This document shows positions 23,842-31,630 of a stretch of 32,853 nt of DNA, piece after piece. Every line of letters starts with the position of its first letter. Position 1 is the stretch's first letter. The position numbers and the translations under genes are program-made. The notes under the pieces are model-generated. The model was not told the origin of the DNA, did no database searches, and worked only from the letters and a program-made list of their open reading frames with translations. The stretch spans positions 1-32,853 of the forward strand of contig CAZLZZ010000014.1 of NCBI GenBank assembly GCA_964564165.1, written 5' to 3'. This DNA comes from NORP309 sp964564165 (GTDB lineage Bacteria; Pseudomonadota; Gammaproteobacteria; Xanthomonadales; Marinicellaceae).

Positions 23842-24163
23842 CAAGCGACCTGCCCGCAGCCTAGTTAATGTATTAAAAGAAAATCAAGACAAAGAAGCGG
23901 CAATGAAAGCGGAAGGACTCACCTTTCCCTGTGAATATCCAGTTAAAGCGATGGGCATTAATACTGAAAAATTTCGCCAAGAAATGTTATTCATCGTACA
24001 AAAACATTTTCAGCTGGTAACGGAGGCAGATTTACGTTTCAGTCAAAGCAAAACCGGTAAATACCAATCAGTTACAATAAATGTACTTGCCATATCAAGG
24101 TTACAGTTAGAAGCTTTGTACCGAGAGATTAAAGTCCATAAAGACGTTAAATGGACGCTCTAG
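23831..24163 (+). CDS. ybeD: YbeD-family (DUF493) protein
   Basis: About 110 residues. The DUF493 core FPCEYPVKAMGINTEKFRQE and GKYQSVTINVLAISRLQLEALYREI gives a ferredoxin-like fold known from E. coli YbeD, which has 87 residues and no settled function. Here an extra N-terminal stretch of about 20 charged residues precedes it. The start ATGATG at 23831/23834 follows GGGGA and overlaps the dacA stop, so translation is coupled. The frame runs further upstream inside dacA but has no sensible start there. Placement between dacA and lipB is conserved in gammaproteobacteria. Confidence 0.9.
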   Translation: MMTDKRPARSLVNVLKENQDKEAAMKAEGLTFPCEYPVKAMGINTEKFRQEMLFIVQKHFQLVTEADLRFSQSKTGKYQSVTINVLAISRLQLEALYREIKVHKDVKWTL

Positions 24164-24798
24164 AAGCCAAACAAACTGCGCCAATCCAACTCAAATATTG
24201 GGGTCTAAGTGAATATGAACCCGTATGGCGAGCCATGCAAAAATTCACCGACCAAAGAAACCAAGAAACCCCAGATGAATTGTGGATGGTAGAGCATCCG
24301 CCCGTATTTACCCAAGGCCAAGCAGGCAAACCTGAGCATGTTTTAAACCCCAAACAAATTCCTATTATTCAGGTAGACAGAGGCGGTCAGGTTACCTACC
24401 ATGGGCCAGGGCAAATTGTTATTTACCCCCTGATTGATTTGAAGCGCCACAAAATCGGTATCAAGGCTTTAGTCAACGGCATTGAAGAAGCATTGATTCA
24501 AACCATGGCGGTTTATAATGTAGTAGCAAAACGCAAAGAAAAAGCCCCGGGAGTCTATGTTGAAGGAAAAAAAATAGCTTCATTGGGCTTGCGCGTTCGC
24601 AAAGGCTGTACATTTCACGGCCTAGCCTTTAATATCCGCATGGATTTAGAGCCGTTTTCAAGAATCAATCCCTGTGGTTATGCAGGCTTAGAAGTGACCC
24701 AGCTTTGTGCGCTAAATTCATCGATACAATTCAAAGAAGTACAAGAACAATTGATAAAACATTTGTGTGATATATTAAATTTCACCTTAAAAAAGTAA
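24151..24798 (+). CDS. lipB: Octanoyl-[ACP]:protein N-octanoyltransferase
   Basis: A 215-residue cytoplasmic enzyme that moves octanoate from acyl carrier protein to lipoyl domains, the first step of lipoate synthesis. The signature RGGQVTYHGPGQ is at 77-88. Lys141 in GKKIASLGLRV and the acyl-thioester Cys175 in INPCGYAG correspond to the Lys/Cys pair of E. coli LipB, with the same 34-residue spacing. The start lies inside the end of ybeD (13-bp overlap). lipA follows after 23 bp. Confidence 0.96.
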   Translation: MDALEAKQTAPIQLKYWGLSEYEPVWRAMQKFTDQRNQETPDELWMVEHPPVFTQGQAGKPEHVLNPKQIPIIQVDRGGQVTYHGPGQIVIYPLIDLKRHKIGIKALVNGIEEALIQTMAVYNVVAKRKEKAPGVYVEGKKIASLGLRVRKGCTFHGLAFNIRMDLEPFSRINPCGYAGLEVTQLCALNSSIQFKEVQEQLIKHLCDILNFTLKK

Positions 24799-24820
24799 AG
24801 CGACATAGAAGCGACATAGA
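24799..24820 (+). repeat. Exact 11-bp tandem duplication before lipA
   Basis: AGCGACATAGA is repeated twice back to back (24799-24809, 24810-24820), filling nearly the whole lipB-lipA gap and ending one base before the lipA ATG. It looks like a recent slippage duplication in the translation-initiation region. Confidence 0.75.
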
Positions 24821-24821
24821 A

Positions 24822-25811
24822 ATGACAGACTCAATACCCCTAGCCATAGTGCCTGGAAAAAAACAACTCGGCGGCGATAAGACCAACCGCAACCGCGCGG
24901 GATTTGATACCACAGCACCTACCTTGCGCAAGCCCGACTGGATTCGGGTACGTTTGCCCATTGGCAATGCTGTCGCAAAACTCAAAAAGAAAATCAGCAA
25001 CAATGCATTGGTTACTGTTTGTGAAGAAGCATCCTGCCCCAACATTCATGAATGTTTCACCAAAGGCACAGCCACCTTTATGATTCTTGGTGAAGTTTGT
25101 ACAAGGCGCTGTTCTTTTTGTGATGTGGCACATGGCAGGCCATTGCCCGTAGATACTAACGAACCAGCAAACTTAGCGAAAACCATCGCAGAAATGGGAT
25201 TGCGATATGTAGTAATAACCTCGGTTGACCGCGATGACTTAAAAGACGGTGGCGCACAACATTATGTTGATTGCATCAAAGCCGTACGTGAAGCCTGTCC
25301 AAATATCAAACTCGAAATCCTTACGCCTGATTATCGTGGCAAAGGCCGCATGGATGTGGCATTGGATATTCTTGCCAAAGAACTGCCCGATGTCTTTAAT
25401 CATAATCTGGAAACCGTTGTCGACTTATACAAAACCGTACGTCCAGGCGCTGATTATCAATGGTCCTTAACCTTGCTTAAACGATTCAAACAAAACCACC
25501 CTGAAATATTGACCAAATCAGGCATCATGGTTGGTTTGGGTGAAACCTATGAACAGGTTCAAAAAACACTGCAAGATTTGGCAGAACACAATGTTGATAT
25601 GATTACCATCGGTCAATACCTACAACCCACCAAACATCACCACCCTGTGATGTATTACTGGACACCCCAAGAATTCAAAGACATCGAAGAATACGGATAT
25701 TCATTGGGTTTTAATCATATAGCCAGCGGACCACTGGTCAGATCAAGTTATTTTGCCGATAAGTCGGCAGAAGAAGCTTGGGAAGATGATAGTCCCATTA
25801 ATCAGAGTTAA
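24822..25811 (+). CDS. lipA: Lipoyl synthase
   Basis: A 329-residue radical SAM enzyme that inserts two sulfur atoms into the octanoyl chain on lipoyl domains. The auxiliary cluster motif is CEEASCPNIHEC (Cys67, 72, 78) and the radical SAM cluster is CTRRCSFC (Cys93, 97, 100). The C-terminal RSSY that supplies the serine ligand of the auxiliary cluster is present. GRPLPVDTNEP and TPDYRGKG are family landmarks. It follows lipB and ends 2 bp from the convergent ferredoxin gene. Confidence 0.97.
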   Translation: MTDSIPLAIVPGKKQLGGDKTNRNRAGFDTTAPTLRKPDWIRVRLPIGNAVAKLKKKISNNALVTVCEEASCPNIHECFTKGTATFMILGEVCTRRCSFCDVAHGRPLPVDTNEPANLAKTIAEMGLRYVVITSVDRDDLKDGGAQHYVDCIKAVREACPNIKLEILTPDYRGKGRMDVALDILAKELPDVFNHNLETVVDLYKTVRPGADYQWSLTLLKRFKQNHPEILTKSGIMVGLGETYEQVQKTLQDLAEHNVDMITIGQYLQPTKHHHPVMYYWTPQEFKDIEEYGYSLGFNHIASGPLVRSSYFADKSAEEAWEDDSPINQS

Positions 25812-25813
25812 TG

Positions 25814-26137
25814 TCACTCTTCCAATAAATGCAATTTATCGACAACCGCTTCCCATTTTTCGGCATCAACTGGTGCATCAATCATAGCAGTGATAACTGG
25901 CCATTTAGCGCTTAGGTCTTCGTTGATTTTGATGAATTTTTCTTGTCCTTCGGGCAAATCATCTTCAGGATAGATGGCTTCTATTGGACATTCGGGCTCG
26001 CACAATGTGCAGTCTATACATTCTTCGGGATCAATAACGAGAAAATTAGGGCCTACGTGAAAGCAGTCCACTGGACAAACTTCTACACAATCGGTGTATT
26101 TGCACTTTATACAGGCTTCAGTGACCACAAATGTCAT
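25814..26137 (-). CDS. fdxA: 7Fe-8S ferredoxin FdxA
   Basis: A 107-residue two-cluster ferredoxin. Cysteines at 9, 17, 21, 40, 43, 46 and 50 give the FdxA spacing for one [3Fe-4S] and one [4Fe-4S] cluster (ACIKCKYTDCVEVCPVDCFH, then CIDCTLCEPECP). The long acidic C-terminal extension (INEDLSAKWPVIT, DAEKWEAVVDKLHLLEE) is typical of the Azotobacter ferredoxin I group. It carries electrons in the cytoplasm; the partner is not evident here. A GGAGAAATAA ribosome site precedes the ATG. Being convergent with lipA, which consumes Fe-S clusters, may be coincidence. Confidence 0.95.
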   Translation of the reverse strand: MTFVVTEACIKCKYTDCVEVCPVDCFHVGPNFLVIDPEECIDCTLCEPECPIEAIYPEDDLPEGQEKFIKINEDLSAKWPVITAMIDAPVDAEKWEAVVDKLHLLEE

Positions 26138-26265
26138 TTATTTCTCCAAATTTTCTCAATAGATGTTAAACTTGCGTTAAATTAATGTTGCTAGAACGTA
26201 AGAGTCGTATTATCCTCTTATATTAGCAAATGGTAAAGTAAAAAAATCTAGAGTTATCGTAAAAA

Positions 26266-27528
26266 TTGTCTAAAATCAAACTTCAAACTTATAACCAAGC
26301 TCAACATGGTGTAAGTACAGATGAAATTTCACCTTCTGCAAGAGCAATAATTACTCAGCTTATTGAGCATGGCTTCCAGGCCTATATTGTGGGCGGTGCG
26401 GTGCGTGATTTGTTGTTGGGTAAACACCCCAAAGATTTCGACATTGCCACCAACGCCACGCCCGATCAAATTAAAGATGTGTTTCAAAAGTATTGCCGAT
26501 TGATTGGTAGGCGTTTTCGCTTGGCACATGTCTATCAGAACCGTGAGATGTTTGAGGTAGCTACTTTTAGAGGTGTTGCCGAAGAGGGCGATAGAGTGGT
26601 TAAGCAGGGGCGTATTATTAAGGACAATGTGTATGGCAAAATTGAACAGGATGCAATTCGTCGAGATTTCACCTGTAATGCGTTATACCTTGATATTGAA
26701 AATGGCAATATCATGGATTATTGCGATGGTTTTGACGATATCAAAGATCACAAGTTGAAGTTTATTGGTAATGATTCTGAACGAATTATTGAGGATCCTA
26801 TCCGAATGATTCGTGCCATTCGATTTGAAGCGAAGTTAGGCTTAAAGATTTCTGATGAAACCAAACAAGCCATATTGCAGCAATACAAAACGCTGTCTAA
26901 TGTTTCCATGGCAAGATTGTTTGATGAATTGGTGAAGTTGTTTCACTGTGGCCATGCTTTTGAGGCATTCCAATTGATGAATGAGCTGTTGTTGTTTCCT
27001 TTGGTTTTCCCACAAGCCAGTAAAGAGATGAACAAAAATGAGCAGCACTTAGCTCTTATCTATAATGCTGTAGGAAGCACAGACTCGCGCATAAAATCTG
27101 GCAAAAGCGTCACACCAATATTTTTGTTTTCGTGCTTTTTGTGGCCTATGTCGGTTGCTTTTACCGACAAATTCATCAAAGCAGGGCTGTCAGAATACGA
27201 TGCTATCAATAAAGCATCAAACGATGTGTTTCATATAACCAGAAGAACCATAGCCATTCCGAGGATTGTGCAAATAGGCATTAGGAATATCTGGTTACTT
27301 CAATACAGATTTAAAACAACAAAAGGCAAAAAGGTGTTTTTCACCTTAGACCACCAGCGTTTTAGAGCGGCTTATGACTTTTTACTGTTAAGAAAACAAG
27401 AAAGTGAAGAACTAGATTCGTTGGGAGATTGGTGGACGCATATTCAAACCTTGTCTAAAAACAAGCAGAAAGAACTTGCTTTTCCAAACAAAAACCCAGA
27501 AAAAAAAAGAAAAAAACTAAACCGTTAG
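26266..27528 (+). CDS. pcnB: Poly(A) polymerase I
   Basis: A 420-residue class II nucleotidyltransferase that adds 3' poly(A) tails to RNA and speeds its decay. The head domain has GGAVRDLLLGKHPKDFDIATNA (Gly43-Gly44, Asp57 and Asp59), RRFRLAHVY and RRDFTCNALY. The neck follows (DPIRMIRAIRFEAKLG). The very basic C-terminal tail (PEKKRKKLNR) and adjacency to folK separate it from tRNA CCA-adding enzymes. The only usable start is TTG 26266 without a good ribosome site. E. coli pcnB also uses a weak non-AUG start that keeps expression low. Its stop overlaps the folK start. Confidence 0.92.
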   Translation: MSKIKLQTYNQAQHGVSTDEISPSARAIITQLIEHGFQAYIVGGAVRDLLLGKHPKDFDIATNATPDQIKDVFQKYCRLIGRRFRLAHVYQNREMFEVATFRGVAEEGDRVVKQGRIIKDNVYGKIEQDAIRRDFTCNALYLDIENGNIMDYCDGFDDIKDHKLKFIGNDSERIIEDPIRMIRAIRFEAKLGLKISDETKQAILQQYKTLSNVSMARLFDELVKLFHCGHAFEAFQLMNELLLFPLVFPQASKEMNKNEQHLALIYNAVGSTDSRIKSGKSVTPIFLFSCFLWPMSVAFTDKFIKAGLSEYDAINKASNDVFHITRRTIAIPRIVQIGIRNIWLLQYRFKTTKGKKVFFTLDHQRFRAAYDFLLLRKQESEELDSLGDWWTHIQTLSKNKQKELAFPNKNPEKKRKKLNR

Positions 27529-28004
27529 TGTGTTACCTCGGACTGGGTAGTAATATCGGTAACAGTGAAGGAAACATTAAAAATGCCATTGCCGCTATTT
27601 CACATTTAAAAGGCACAGAAGTATCCAAAAAATCTTGTTTGTACTTGACCAAAGCCTGGGGAAAAACCGATCAGCAGGACTTTATTAATGCTGTGATAGA
27701 AATCAAGACAAAACTTTCTGCGCAAGCTTTACTGCAAGAGTTTCAGAAAATTGAAGCTGAACTGGGCAGGCAAAAGATTGAAAAATGGGGCCCTAGAATC
27801 ATTGATATTGATATTTTGTTGTACTCAGATATTGTTGTTAATCAACCACATTTAACCATTCCTCACCCATATCTCACTCAAAGAAGTTTTGTTTTGGTGC
27901 CTTTGTATGAGCTAAACCCAGAATTGGTGCTGCCTAAATTAGGCAAATTAACAGATTTTATAGACCCAGAGGTAGTAGGAAAAGAAATAATCAAAGTTTT
28001 TTAG
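27528..28004 (+). CDS. folK: 2-amino-4-hydroxy-6-hydroxymethyldihydropteridine pyrophosphokinase
   Basis: A 158-residue folate-pathway enzyme that transfers pyrophosphate from ATP to hydroxymethyl-dihydropterin. LGLGSNIGNSEGNI opens the fold. The substrate loop and Mg-binding region WGPRIIDIDILLYSD, and IPHPYLTQRSFVLVPLYEL, are all intact. The start is GTG 27528, sharing bases with the pcnB stop (TAGTG), so translation is coupled. The pcnB-folK pair is conserved in gammaproteobacteria. panB/panC, which often follow, are absent here; about 1 kb without protein genes comes next. Confidence 0.95.
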   Translation: MCYLGLGSNIGNSEGNIKNAIAAISHLKGTEVSKKSCLYLTKAWGKTDQQDFINAVIEIKTKLSAQALLQEFQKIEAELGRQKIEKWGPRIIDIDILLYSDIVVNQPHLTIPHPYLTQRSFVLVPLYELNPELVLPKLGKLTDFIDPEVVGKEIIKVF

Positions 28005-28075
28005 TTGCAAAAAAACAACAAAACTCAGTTTCTTATGCAGTTTTTTGGTGTTTTTACCATAAAATCAAACAATAG

Positions 28076-28104
28076 TTGCATAAATGCCTATTGGTTGCTA
28101 ATAT
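28076..28104 (+). promoter_or_regulatory. Strong sigma-70 promoter with extended -10
   Basis: TTGCAT (28076-28081), exactly 17 bp, then TAATAT (28099-28104) preceded by TG (28096-28097). It points at the candidate small RNA below and at no protein gene within 900 bp. Confidence 0.7.
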
Positions 28105-28110
28105 ACACAC

Positions 28111-28226
28111 AAGTTTTGAAGAAGGTTACTTTTCATTTCCTCGACAGAACATATACAGGGCACTTAAACAAAATATACATTTTATAGCATTGATAAACCC
28201 ATTCAGGATTGAATGGGTTTTTTTTT
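28111..28226 (+). ncRNA. Candidate intergenic small RNA
   Basis: About 115 nt from the predicted start after the promoter at 28076-28104 to the end of a strong terminator (28195-28226). No credible ORF lies inside. A promoter and terminator framing a short noncoding stretch is the classic layout of a trans-acting small RNA. The sequence is not one I recognise. Confidence 0.6.
28195..28226 (+). terminator. Rho-independent terminator
   Basis: AAACCCATTCA (28195-28205) pairs perfectly with TGAATGGGTTT (28210-28220) around GGAT, and the T-run continues to 28226. It lies 190 bp after folK, too far to be its simple terminator without the promoter between. Confidence 0.9.
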
Positions 28227-28333
28227 GGTATTAAAATGTCAAATTGTGTGAGTATATTCCTATCCTGTAATAAGCCTTAAGAACAAATTCATTGTTTGTT
28301 AAAATCCATAGTCTTATCCATAGATGTGGACAC

Positions 28334-28483
28334 GTAGGTTGGCGCTGAGGCACGAAGCCCAACAGCAGTCTGTCGACAAGCCATTAAACAAACATGAGTC
28401 GTGGCAAAATCCATCACGACTCTAATTCACCCTCAGCCCAAACACCGCAATGTTGGGCTTCGCTTCGCTCTGCACCAACCTAC
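28334..28483. repeat. Palindromic repeat with GTAGGTTGG ends
   Basis: The ends GTAGGTTGG and CCAACCTAC are inverted, GAAGCCCAACA (28354-28364) pairs with TGTTGGGCTTC (28451-28461), and a nested hairpin GAGTCGTG / CACGACTC sits at 28396-28422. The GTAGGTTGG...GAAGCCCAACA wording is that of dispersed repeats seen in many proteobacteria. No coding capacity. Confidence 0.7.
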
Positions 28484-28557
28484 ATTTTAAACAGACAAAA
28501 CAAGGGCACCCATGTTATTTATTACTCAACCGCACAACCCAATAACTAAAAAACTTT

Positions 28558-28639
28558 TGTAGGGGCAGCAATTTATCGCGTTCATCTTTCAGGTAACTTA
28601 ATACGTCAAACATAGGCGCGATAAATCGCCGCCTCTACA
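28558..28639. repeat. Palindromic repeat with TGTAGGGGC ends
   Basis: TGTAGGGGC followed by ATTTATCGCG (28558-28580) is inverted as CGCGATAAAT and GCCTCTACA (28617-28639) with a few mismatches. This 82-bp element belongs to the widespread TGTAGGGGCGATTTATCGC repeat type. Confidence 0.7.
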
Positions 28640-28745
28640 GTTGGATTCATGAGTCAATACAGTTTTACACCATTGGGCAGCTAGTTAGAATTGATTATGT
28701 TTTGATTGGCATGTTATTATTATTATCAATGGTTACTTTGGGTTT

Positions 28746-28912
28746 TACCCAAATCCCGACATAGAAAATACGATGTTAGCACAAGTCCTTGATGCACCTA
28801 GAAAACCCATAAAAAGCCTCATCACCAATAAGGTGGTTACGGTTTTTATGACTTTCCTATGCACATCAATTACTTGCACTATCAAACGTATTTCTATATC
28901 GGGATTTGGGTA
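28746..28912. repeat. Palindromic TIR element, copy 3 (MITE-like)
   Basis: Ends TACCCAAATCCCGACATAG (28746-28764) and its inverted partner CTATATCGGGATTTGGGTA (28894-28912) match the element at 11062-11241. The 163-bp body is palindromic, with AAAATACG near one end against CGTATTT at the other and a central hairpin TCATCACC / GGTGGT between an A-run and a T-run (about 28809-28849). TA flanks both ends, as expected for Tc1/mariner/IS630-type insertion. It lies just upstream of pgi. Confidence 0.75.
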
Positions 28913-29013
28913 TTACAATATTGACTCAATAAACTGCATACAATTGACCAATAAAGCAAGATTGCATACAATGCTCAATCAATTCACAAGGCCTTGAGAT
29001 TTTTTCAAAAAGC

Positions 29014-30576
29014 ATGAACCAACAATATTCCAATCAATGGCAGAAACTCAAACAATTAGCTGGCGATGAATCTCTCAAAGATTTGGCGGGTTTGTTTGTC
29101 AATGACGAACAAAGGGTACAACACCTCTCTCATGAAGTGGCTGATATTTTTGTTGATTTTTCAAAAAACTGGTTAACCATTGAAGTATTGAATAAGTTAA
29201 TTGTGTTAGCAGAGAATGCCAATCTATCAGATAAGATTAGGGCATTGTTTGCTGGCGAGAACATCAACATCAATGAAGGCAAGCCAGTTACCCATACCGC
29301 ACAAAGAAAGCTAAAAACTTCTAGAGAATTGTTGCAAGATCGCGAAAAAATGTTTGAAGTGGCAAATAACTATTCAACAGGGAAATGGCTCACAGGCTTC
29401 GGCAAAAAAATAGAATCTGTTGTCAATATCGGTATTGGAGGCTCTTACCTTGGACCAAAACTTGCGGTGCAGGCCTTAACCGAATGTCAAACCAACAACA
29501 AAATCAAGGTACAATTTTATCCCAGTGTGGATGATGTGGCGTTAAAAGTATTGGTACAGTCTATAGACATTACTCGTACTCTATTCTGTATTTCCTCAAA
29601 AAGTCTTGGCACCATTGAAACAGTTAAAAACACAAAAACCATTATGGCTTTATTAAAAAACACCGATGGTTATCAACCCAGTTCCAATAATCAATCGTTT
29701 GTGGTGGCGACAGCAAGTCTAGATAAAGTGACAGAATTAAATATTCCTCTCTCACACGTCATGCCTTTTAGCCATGCAACCGGTGGGCGGTTTTCGGTGT
29801 GGTCATCAATTGGATTTCCTGTGTTAATGGCGATTGGTCAAGAGCGTTTCGAAGAGTTTTTAAAAGGGGCTGAAAAAATTGATGGGCATTTTGAAAATAC
29901 AGAATTTGCCAACAATATACCCGTTTTGATGGCGTTGATTTCTATTTGGTATAGAAATTTTATGCATTTACATGCCTATGCAGTGATACCTTATGATCTG
30001 CGCTTGCGGAATTTGCCAGCATGGTTGCAGCAGTTAATGATGGAAAGCAACGGTAAGATGCACGACGTCACCGGCAAACATTTGCAACATTCAAGCTCGC
30101 CTTGGTTATTTGGCGATCATGGGCTGTTGTCGCAGCATGCTTTTTTTCAGGCTTTTCACCAAGGCAATGATGTGTTGCCGATTGATTTTATTGGCGTGTT
30201 GGACAAACAAGGTGCGTCACAGGATTCTTCACAAAATTATTTGTTGATAAACATGCTGTCACAATCTGCGGCATTAATGAATGGCTGTCACGAGGGCAAA
30301 GTACAAAACCATTGTCCTGGTAACCGACCTAGCACGATTTTTTTGTTAAAAGAAGTTAGTGCCAGTTCTTTGGGTCAGTTGTTGGCTTTGTACGAGCACA
30401 TGATATTTGTCCAATCAGTGGTTTGGAACATCAACTGTTTTGATCAGCCTGGTGTTGAATTGGGCAAAAACATTGCCAGAAATATTGTCGATCACATGCA
30501 TGAAGGAACACTTAAAGATATGCATTTAGATCAATCTACCGAACAACTATTATCAAGAGTTTTACAAGATGATTAA
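29014..30576 (+). CDS. pgi: Glucose-6-phosphate isomerase
   Basis: A 520-residue enzyme, slightly shorter than the E. coli form (549), interconverting glucose-6-phosphate and fructose-6-phosphate. The first sugar-isomerase domain has VNIGIGGSYLGPKLAVQAL and ISSKSLGTIET. GGRFSVWSSIGFP corresponds to the PGI signature. MESNGK holds the catalytic Glu, and the C-terminal signature QPGVELGK is present. A palindromic element lies immediately upstream, and no obvious ribosome site precedes ATG 29014. It overlaps mrp by 8 bp, an arrangement I do not know from E. coli. Confidence 0.95.
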   Translation: MNQQYSNQWQKLKQLAGDESLKDLAGLFVNDEQRVQHLSHEVADIFVDFSKNWLTIEVLNKLIVLAENANLSDKIRALFAGENININEGKPVTHTAQRKLKTSRELLQDREKMFEVANNYSTGKWLTGFGKKIESVVNIGIGGSYLGPKLAVQALTECQTNNKIKVQFYPSVDDVALKVLVQSIDITRTLFCISSKSLGTIETVKNTKTIMALLKNTDGYQPSSNNQSFVVATASLDKVTELNIPLSHVMPFSHATGGRFSVWSSIGFPVLMAIGQERFEEFLKGAEKIDGHFENTEFANNIPVLMALISIWYRNFMHLHAYAVIPYDLRLRNLPAWLQQLMMESNGKMHDVTGKHLQHSSSPWLFGDHGLLSQHAFFQAFHQGNDVLPIDFIGVLDKQGASQDSSQNYLLINMLSQSAALMNGCHEGKVQNHCPGNRPSTIFLLKEVSASSLGQLLALYEHMIFVQSVVWNINCFDQPGVELGKNIARNIVDHMHEGTLKDMHLDQSTEQLLSRVLQDD

Positions 30577-31621
30577 AAAAATTAAACAGTGTATTGAAGA
30601 CACGATAAACCCAATAACCGATATAAAATATACGTCGCAGGTTGAAGTTAAAGAAGGTTCTGGATTAAAGGTTAAACTAAAATTTCCTTTTGCTGGCTTT
30701 GAAGAAACGATTAAAAAGTCCATCGATCATTGTATGGACAACCAAGACTTTCAACTGGATTCAATCATTCGAACGCACAAAGCCAAGCAAGGCATTGAGC
30801 ACATAAAAGGCGTAAAAAATATTATCGCTATCGCATCAGGCAAAGGTGGTGTAGGAAAATCCACAGTCACTGTGATGCTGGCCAAATCTTTACAGAAAAT
30901 GGGGGCGACTGTGGCTATTTTAGACGCGGATATTTATGGCCCAAGTATGCCACGAATGTTGGGTGATCATGGCAAACCCGGTTCTCCAGATAACAAAAGT
31001 TTTCTACCAGTTAATGCCAATGGAATCCAGAGTATGTCATTGGGTTATATGATTGATGAAGAATCCCCTGCAATTTGGCGCGCTTCAATGATCGTCAAAG
31101 CCTTGATGCAAATGGTTGAAGAAACCCGCTGGAAGGATGTGGACTATTTATTGATTGATTTGCCACCAGGAACCGGCGACATTCAATTAACCATGATTCA
31201 GAAAATCCCCGTAACAGCTACAATCGTTGTGACAACACCGCAAGATATCTCTATGATTGATGCACAAAAAGCTTTTGCCATGTTTGAAAAAGTTGAGATT
31301 CCTGTATTGGGTGTGGTTGAAAACATGAGTGTCTTTACTTGTCCAAACTGTAATCATGAATCCCATATATTTGGCAAAGGTGCTGCGGATAAAATGCTAA
31401 AGAAATTTGATACACACTTATTGGGTCAATTGCCACTAAACATCAACATCAGAAAAAACATGGATGAAGGCAGCCCAGAGAATGTTTGGGGTGTTGATTC
31501 AGAAATTTCAGGCATATCTGATATGGGCATGAAGATAGCTTTAAAAACAGTTCAATTGATGGCAAAATTGCCGATTAATTTAAACACCAATAAACCAGAA
31601 CTTAAATTGCACAATTTATAA
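30569..31621 (+). CDS. mrp: Mrp/ApbC-family iron-sulfur cluster carrier ATPase
   Basis: A 350-residue P-loop ATPase that binds and hands over Fe-S clusters. A short N-terminal DUF59-like domain (about 1-75) precedes the deviant Walker A GKGGVGKS (91-98). DADIYGPSMPRMLG, LLIDLPPGTGDIQLT and the cluster-binding CPNC (258-261) complete the signature. It is translationally coupled to pgi by overlap and followed by dcd after 9 bp. Link with lipA/fdxA is functional (all use Fe-S clusters), not positional. Confidence 0.93.
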   Translation: MIKKIKQCIEDTINPITDIKYTSQVEVKEGSGLKVKLKFPFAGFEETIKKSIDHCMDNQDFQLDSIIRTHKAKQGIEHIKGVKNIIAIASGKGGVGKSTVTVMLAKSLQKMGATVAILDADIYGPSMPRMLGDHGKPGSPDNKSFLPVNANGIQSMSLGYMIDEESPAIWRASMIVKALMQMVEETRWKDVDYLLIDLPPGTGDIQLTMIQKIPVTATIVVTTPQDISMIDAQKAFAMFEKVEIPVLGVVENMSVFTCPNCNHESHIFGKGAADKMLKKFDTHLLGQLPLNINIRKNMDEGSPENVWGVDSEISGISDMGMKIALKTVQLMAKLPINLNTNKPELKLHNL

Positions 31622-31630
31622 GAGAACCTC

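Noticed and set aside
28005..28187. Possible small protein after folK
   Set aside because: No ribosome site, composition unlike the neighbours, and it runs across the promoter of the small-RNA candidate.
28773..28997. ORF of 74 codons before pgi
   Set aside because: It lies almost wholly in the palindromic element, without family features.
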